The position numbers and the translations under genes were made by a program. The notes under the pieces are model-generated. The model was not told where the DNA came from. It ran no database searches and was given only the letters and a program-made list of their open reading frames with translations. Below, in pieces: positions 57,892-64,000 of a DNA stretch of 64,000 nt (within the stretch, counting starts at the first letter, position 1; each line of letters begins with the position of its first letter). The DNA is from Setoptus koraiensis (taxonomy: Eukaryota; Arthropoda): positions 21,204,001 through 21,268,000 of the forward strand of contig CM106585.1 of the NCBI GenBank assembly GCA_048013815.1. The letters run 5' to 3'.

Positions 57892-60800
57892 GCAATTTTT
57901 CCATAGGAGGCGGGCGTGCGCCGGTTGCTACTCCAACAGGGTGGCGCACGGTCTCAACAGCGCACGCTGCGCCAAAATTGCCGAAATGGGCGCCCCAGCA
58001 TGCGGCACAGGCGAGCGAGTCGCTCAGAGCGAGTGAGTGAGTGATGGACGAAATAGAGCAGACAGACGGACAAACATAAAATATTCGATGCGACTGTCGA
58101 GCCGGTCGAACGGATGACGACCCAGCGACTGTGACGAGCATGAGCAGCGCCGTGACGTTGATGATGATGGTTTGATATCGAGCGCGGTCCGTCGGACGAC
58201 AACGGCAGCGGCAACAGCGACAACAACGACAACAGCAGCAACGACAACAACAGCAGCACCAACGACGGCCAAGTTAAACTTGTTAATAGACGTCGCTGCA
58301 ACTAATGGCCGCTTCGTCTGGCGTGCCATTTTGACGAGGCGCCTCCCCCGTCGGCCCAGCGCGGGTTGCGGGCCGAAAAATGTTCGCCGCACTAATGCAA
58401 CTACAATGCCCGTGCGTGCGTGTGCGTGTGTGCCTGAGCGTGTGCGTGTACGTGGACACAAGTGTGCGTGTGTGCGCGCGCGTAACAAGCGCTCGCTCGT
58501 TTGTGCTGTGTGTGTGTTTGTCGCTCGGTTTGTCAGCCTGACAACAACAACAGCGACGGCAACAACAGCGACGGCAACAGCGACGGCAACAACAGCATCT
58601 CCTCAGTGTCTATCATGATCAATAGTCGTCGTCGCTGTTACGGCCAACAAGCGAGCGCTGGCAATAAAATTCTTTGCCTCTCGCTCTATCTCGGCCATCG
58701 CCAGCTCACTGGCGAACTCACTGGCGAACTCACTGGCAAACTCACCAGTCGGCACACACAGCAGCCACCGGAGCACATCAAACGAGCTCGCAGAGGCGCA
58801 TCCTTTGTGAGCCGCTGCTGCTGCTGCGTGCGTTTGATTGAATGGCTCACAAAAATTAACCATTTATCAAAGATGACATTTCATCAATCATTAACATTCA
58901 TTATTTGCTACCCAAATCAATTTCAACCATCAATCAATTGGAGCTGCGCGCATCGCCGACAGCCCCTTTCTCTTTGCTCTCCCTCTGCACTGAGAGTCTG
59001 TGCCTCTGTACTACAGAGTCTGTAGTAGAGGGTCGGCACTGAGAGTCGCTCTGTCTCGGCTGCAAAGTGCGTTTCCTATTCCAGCGCGGCCCGCCGACCA
59101 CCGTGGGCACCGCTCGCGCCGTTCGGGGCACACATCGGGTACCCCTCTGACAGGCGCGACAGCAGCACACAACAAATCCGGGCGGCAAATGATGCGCACA
59201 ACGTGTGCGCCACTGTCACACTCAACTCTTGGTCTGAGGGGGGGGGGGCCAAGGAGGCTTGCGCACCGAATGTGCGCCTGTTTTGTTGCGCAACGCGCTC
59301 GCATTGTGCAATCACAAATGTGTGTGCACAATGCGACGTTGCTTAGTTGCCAGTGCGTCCGCTCACTTGTCAGTGCGCTGCCAGCGACTGTTCGGCGGCC
59401 ACTGTTTGGCGGTGACTGTTCGGCAGTGACTGTTCGGCGGCCACTGGCCAACGGTGACTGGCCAACAGCGCGTGCATCAGCTGTGTGCGGCAAGGGTTAA
59501 GTGGGCGACTGTCAGCTGATCGCAACTGTCAGACGGGGCGGCGGCGCATGCGCGTGGCCCCGCGGCCTGGCCTGGCGAAATTAGCTGTGTCCAGTGTGTG
59601 CGCGAGCGAAGTGTGCGGATGACAACAGTGCATTCACAGTTGTCAGTGTGCTCAGCTGTGTACAGGGTGTGCGCAAAAGACGGTCGCTGGGGGCCCGCGC
59701 AAATTTGTGACGGCGCGCGGCCAGACCGGGCCGGCCGGTGCGAGCGCCGGCTAGGTAATCAGTTGTTGTTGTTGCTGTTGGCTGCTGTTGTCATGATTTG
59801 GTTTGATGTTGTCATTAATCAATCAAGCAAACCAAACATGAGAGCCAGCAGCCTAAAACAAACAAACAAACGGACAAACAAAGCTGCTGGCTCAATGCGC
59901 TGTCAGAGCGCATTGTGTCCTGTTGTGAGTGCCCATTGCGAGTGTCTCAAGCGTGTGCACTCGTAGTGGCCAGTGTTTGTCCACTTTCGGGCCGTCGTCT
60001 CGTCTGTCCGCTCGTCCGTCTGTCCGCTCGCCCGTCTGTCCGCTCGCCCGTCTGTCCGCTCGCCCGTCTTGTCGTCCGGCCGCCGCGCCGCCATGAGTCA
60101 TGGTCGGCGGCGGCCAACAAGCGCGCACTGGCCAACGCGCCGCAAGGCGCAGCGCCCCCCAAACGAGAGATAAAAAAAGATATAAATTAGACGGCGAGAG
60201 AGTGGCCAATTTTCAAGTCTCCAGTGACATAGAATAATTATTGTTGTAGGCAAGCGCGCATGCAGTGGATAACTTTTGCAATGTCAAATGACGATGATTT
60301 AATGCTCTGCCGTCTGGGCCGGCCGCTGGCCGGCGCATGGCATCGCATCGCGGCGCATGGCATCGCAACGGCGCTCCGATCGACCGATGACGCCGAGATG
60401 ATGCATCACCGATGCGCTCGTCACGTTGACGCGCCTCCGTCGGGCTGTCGCGACTCGCGAGCATGCCCGCACTTGTGCGCAGCGGCGCCCGTTGGCCGGC
60501 CTGTCCGCGGGCCCGCCGTGTGACAATGCGCGTATGGGCGAGCTGCCGAGTGCGGGCCAAGGTGCGCCCGGCCGCCGAGAGCCGGTGACGGCGATCAGGG
60601 CCAAGGATGGCGCGCGGTGACGGCGCGCACAGCAGCGCCGGCCAGCCCCAGCCCCGCGCCGCGCCGCACCGCAACCACAGCGACGGCAATGACAAACAAC
60701 AGGCGCCGCCATTGGGCCGCGGCGGCGCTGCGCGCCGGCCATCAATCTAAGCCAACTCTTTGTCGGGCGGCCGCCGGGCCGTGCGGCCGGCGCCCTGGGA

Positions 60801-63800
60801 GCCGCCGCGTCCGGCCCGCTCTGTTAGCGCTCTGTCAGTGCGCCCGGTAAGCGCATCTCGGCGGCGCCCGGCCCGCTCTGTTAGTGGCAAGGCGGCGCTC
60901 ACCTGGCCCGGCCGAGCCGGTGCGGGCCGGCGCGGCGCGCCGACCGGTCGAGTGATCACTCAGCGAGCGGCCATTATTATGGGCACAGTGTGCGCGCGCG
61001 ATATCAACTTTTGCCGGCCACAATGGGCGCGCTGGCACATTATTGATGATGTTAATTCTAATTGATGATTGTGTTATGTGTCATGAGCACGACGAGCAAG
61101 GGTTGTGTCCATATATCACACAATGCAGCGGCGCTATTATTATCAGGCGCGCCGGCAGCGAGCACTGATAAGCGGTTGCTGGCGGCGGCGGCCAGTTGTG
61201 ACGGTGGCGCGGTCTAACTGGGCCGCGATTGTGTTGCGCGCATCGGCCATCAATCGGCCACCGATCGGGCGCGCCAAATATGACGCAAGCCACAATGGCC
61301 GTTGCGTCGCTGGCCAGTGGCGGGCCGGCCAGCGGCGGCCCGGCGACACAACGGCCGATGATTATAAAACTAAACGCACACAAAGAAGTGGGCACCGTGA
61401 TGGCGCCGCTGACACCAACACTTGTCGCCGTTGTCATGTTGCGCGGTTTGTCGCGGCAGCGCGCACACGTTGCTAACGGGCTTCGTCTGCCACACGCACT
61501 CGCTCGCCGCCGCCGCCGCTGCTGCTGTAACGTGTGTGACGCAACTCTCGCTTGTGTGTGTGTTATATTGTGTGTGCAAGTTACGCAATTGTTGGCCACT
61601 CGGCCGGCACTGCAAACAACCGATAGCGGCCGCTCTGCTGGCTGCAGTGGCTGGCGGCGGCTGGCGGCGGCTGGCGGTAGCCCCTGCTGGCGGGGCCCCG
61701 CTTGGCAGCGGCAGCAGCCAAAAGAAGATTTGTGTCAATATCAGGCGCGCGCGTTGTGTGCGTGTGTGTGTGTGTGCGTGCGGTGACGGAATGACAACGA
61801 GCGGCGATGCCCATCAACACTTTAATACTGGCTGTCACATTGGCCTGACAGTGGGCCAGTGCGCACGCTCGCGCCCGGCCGGGCACCACGGCCGCTCCGT
61901 TGGGCACGGCGGCGGCCGGCAGCGCGCAATTTGCTGGCAACGCGGCCGCACGAGCAAATTGCGCTCGCCGCGAACCGCACGGGGCCGCGTGCAGCTTGGG
62001 GGCCCGGCGGCCAGCGATTGGGCGGCCTCTGAGACTCAGAGTCTCAGTCAGTGGCACTGACTCAGTGCGAGTGGCGGGCCAACAGCCGACACTGCTGACT
62101 GACACCGGCGAGCGGCGCGGCCATGCTAATTGAGAGCCGGCAGCAGCGCCCAGCCAGTCTGGCAGCCCAGTTGCCACTCTGTCAAGCCGTTCAGCTGTCA
62201 GACAACAAACACAAAACAGCTGACTGCGTCGGTTATTATTCAATGTCTGCGAATGACAACACCAGCACCAGCCGCATCACTACAGCCAGTCAGCTGGCGG
62301 CGCAGCGCCGGCCCAGTCGGCGGGCCGGGCCGCCCGGCAAGTCGCGGAATTAATAAGCGGAGCCAAGTGCATGACATTTGTTCATCACTCAATGTCTTGG
62401 CGCTATCATCATCGCCATCAACGCCATCAGTAGCTGCGCGTGTGTGTGTGTGTGTGTGTGTGTGCAGCGCCAGTATTAACAACAACAACAACAACTACAA
62501 ATGCAATCACTAATAGGGACAACACGTACCATATAGCACCAGTTCCGCGCGTTGCAGCGCGGTTCCAGTTTGCCCGCGCTCGGCGGCTCTCGGCGGCGCT
62601 CGCCAGTCCTCGCGGCAGTTGCGCCCGAGCGCCGAGCTGGCGAGATAATCATTTACCACCGACGCACAATCATAATAAATACGCTGCGTGCACGCTCTCG
62701 ACGCCAGCGACTCGGGCAGCGGCAAGCACTGGCCAGGCCGCATTCTCGCTTGTCGGGCCGACGCGACCCGGCGCGGCCGCCCAACCAGCGCAAACAAATG
62801 AACGAACAAACAAACAAACAATGGTGATTACATAAGAACTTAATGGCTAGAACGGTGCCAGCCAGCAACATAACAGGCTCTGCCTGGTGTCATTAACATG
62901 CCCCGTGCGCGCGTCCGTCTGTCTGTACCATTGGCCGTGTCGATGTTTCATCACAACAATGATCGCACGTCACTAGCCGGGCGCCCCCCCCCCCGCCCGC
63001 TCACTCCGTTGCTGCAATGCTGCCGAAAACGATAGGTGCGTATGACACTGACGCTAACGATGCTTGATTTATCTAACTGACTGGATCTTTGCATTGTCGC
63101 CACTGTGCCACCGACAGGCGGCCCAAAACGCCAAACGACGTCTTTTGCCTGTCGACGGTGTCGACTGTCGGCTGCTGGCTGCCTACTGCCGGCTGGCTAA
63201 GCCCGCTGAGCGGCGACAGTCATCACGACAGTCGGCAGAACAGCCGGCCAGTATCCGAACGAGCAGCGAGCCCAACTGCGAGCCGAGCCACTCAACGAGC
63301 CGCTTGCCAGCGCACAGCGACGCAACGAAGATCAAGTCTGACATAAATTGACGCAAAAGAAGAGTTACAGTTATCAGGCGAGCGGGCGCCCATGCTAATA
63401 CGACGACGACTACTACTACTACTAATACTCGCCTGCCTGATCCCATTACGTCTAACGGGGCCCAGCCATCGGTGGCAGGCGCGCCAGTCTGGTCGCCAGC
63501 AAATACTACCTACGTCTACTTTCTCTGGCCCCATCAACTTCCGATCTCGTCAATGTCACTCAACGGGGATGACATTTACGCTGTCACTCACTCAGTTGAA
63601 CTTTCTCTCTCTCTCTCGCTGGCTCGTATTTCCCCTCGCTCTCTCTCTCTCTCTCTCTCTCCGTCTCTAATGTTTCCCGGTGGCTGGCACCCAAAACAAC
63701 CAGCCAGCAGCCATCACACACACACACACACGACAGTATGCAGATTCATCGTCGCTTATTTCGTTGTTTGCATTCTCTGTCGCTCTCTCTCTCTCTCTCG

Positions 63801-64000
63801 GCACACTGTTATGCAACTACTAAACTGCGGCACCGCATTATAAGCTGTCCGTCTATTTGCTGAGCTATACGCACGCATCCCAAGAATGTAAACTCTCTCT
63901 CTCTCGCTGGATCTTTCTAAACGCGCCAGCACTCTGTGCGAGGCCCCCAGAATACCCCTGCCCATTGAATAGACAGCTCATAGAAAGTGCCACGCGGGCG
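57892..64000. other. Gene-free GC-rich region after the copia element
   Basis: Similar in character to 36-51.5 kb and probably continuous with it before the insertion. No recognised gene; long frames (for example 58172-58618, 59000-59500, 60213-60745, 61422-62060, 61581-62243) open on several frames at once in GC-rich DNA. Contents: CAA/CAG arrays (58205-58262), 15-bp AACAACAGCGACGGC (about 58545-58593), a 12-13-bp CTCACTGGCGAA repeat (about 58698-58744), a 16-bp GTCTGTCCGCTCGCCC array (about 60000-60070), GT tract (62440-62463), C-run (62987-62995), G-run (59238-59248), and CT tracts (63600-63665, 63783-63800). Confidence 0.55.
60000..60070. repeat. 16-bp GTCTGTCCGCTCGCCC tandem array
   Basis: Four to five near-identical copies. 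Minus-strand frames read as repeated RADRRASGQT, again an artefact of the repeat. Confidence 0.85.

Noticed and set aside
60213-62243. Frames of 148-220 codons on both strands
   Set aside because: GC-rich sequence with several frames open at once, Arg/Ala/Pro-rich, no motifs or splice logic.
1-64000. tRNA and rRNA genes
   Set aside because: No B-box-like GGTTCGAATCC with a matching cloverleaf and no rRNA-like segment was noticed on reading both strands. A covariance-model scan was not possible.

Overview
The window is nuclear DNA of an animal, most probably an arthropod. The signs are spliced genes with GT-AG introns, a Serrate/Jagged-type Notch ligand, nuclear copies of mitochondrial enzymes, very abundant (CAG/CAA)n, (GT)n and minisatellite DNA, and a Ty1/copia retrotransposon. 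Introns are few: XPO4, CARS and PIP4K are each one open frame. That fits a compact lineage such as a mite, but the species cannot be fixed from sequence alone.

Layout. 1-9 kb: upstream region, first exon and 7.5-kb first intron of a Notch ligand (Ser-like). 9-29 kb: a gene-dense, plainer island holding the rest of Ser (+), SCOT/OXCT1 (-), PIP4K (+), CISD3 (-), CARS (+), XPO4 (+), an orphan single-pass membrane protein (+), RAB35 (-), GTF2H4 (+) and ESCO (-). Genes alternate between divergent pairs sharing a promoter and convergent pairs sharing 3' ends. 29-51.5 kb: no gene I can support; it is full of minisatellites and short palindromes and becomes GC-rich with many GGGGCCC words after about 36 kb. 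51,535-52,034: a 500-N assembly gap. 52,035-57.9 kb: a minus-strand Ty1/copia element whose single open frame carries gag, protease, integrase, reverse transcriptase, RNase H and then an envelope-like third part. 57.9-64 kb: GC-rich gene-free DNA like that before the gap.

Most unusual host observation: the SCOT-PIP4K divergent promoter region, with the first codons of both genes, is present a second time between CISD3 and CARS. CISD3 therefore carries the SCOT mitochondrial presequence plus the first residues of the SCOT enzyme domain, and CARS carries the PIP4K 5' leader and first codons. One copied segment appears to have supplied promoter and amino terminus to two unrelated genes at once. 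Other points: a PIP4K lacking most of its activation loop, a very short Serrate-like ligand with four EGF repeats, a hairpin with pre-miRNA geometry in the ligand's first intron, and the copia element with an envelope-like part.

Exon borders were read by hand from GT/AG sites and reading-frame phase. No similarity search or composition count was run; family calls rest on remembered family sequences and motifs.
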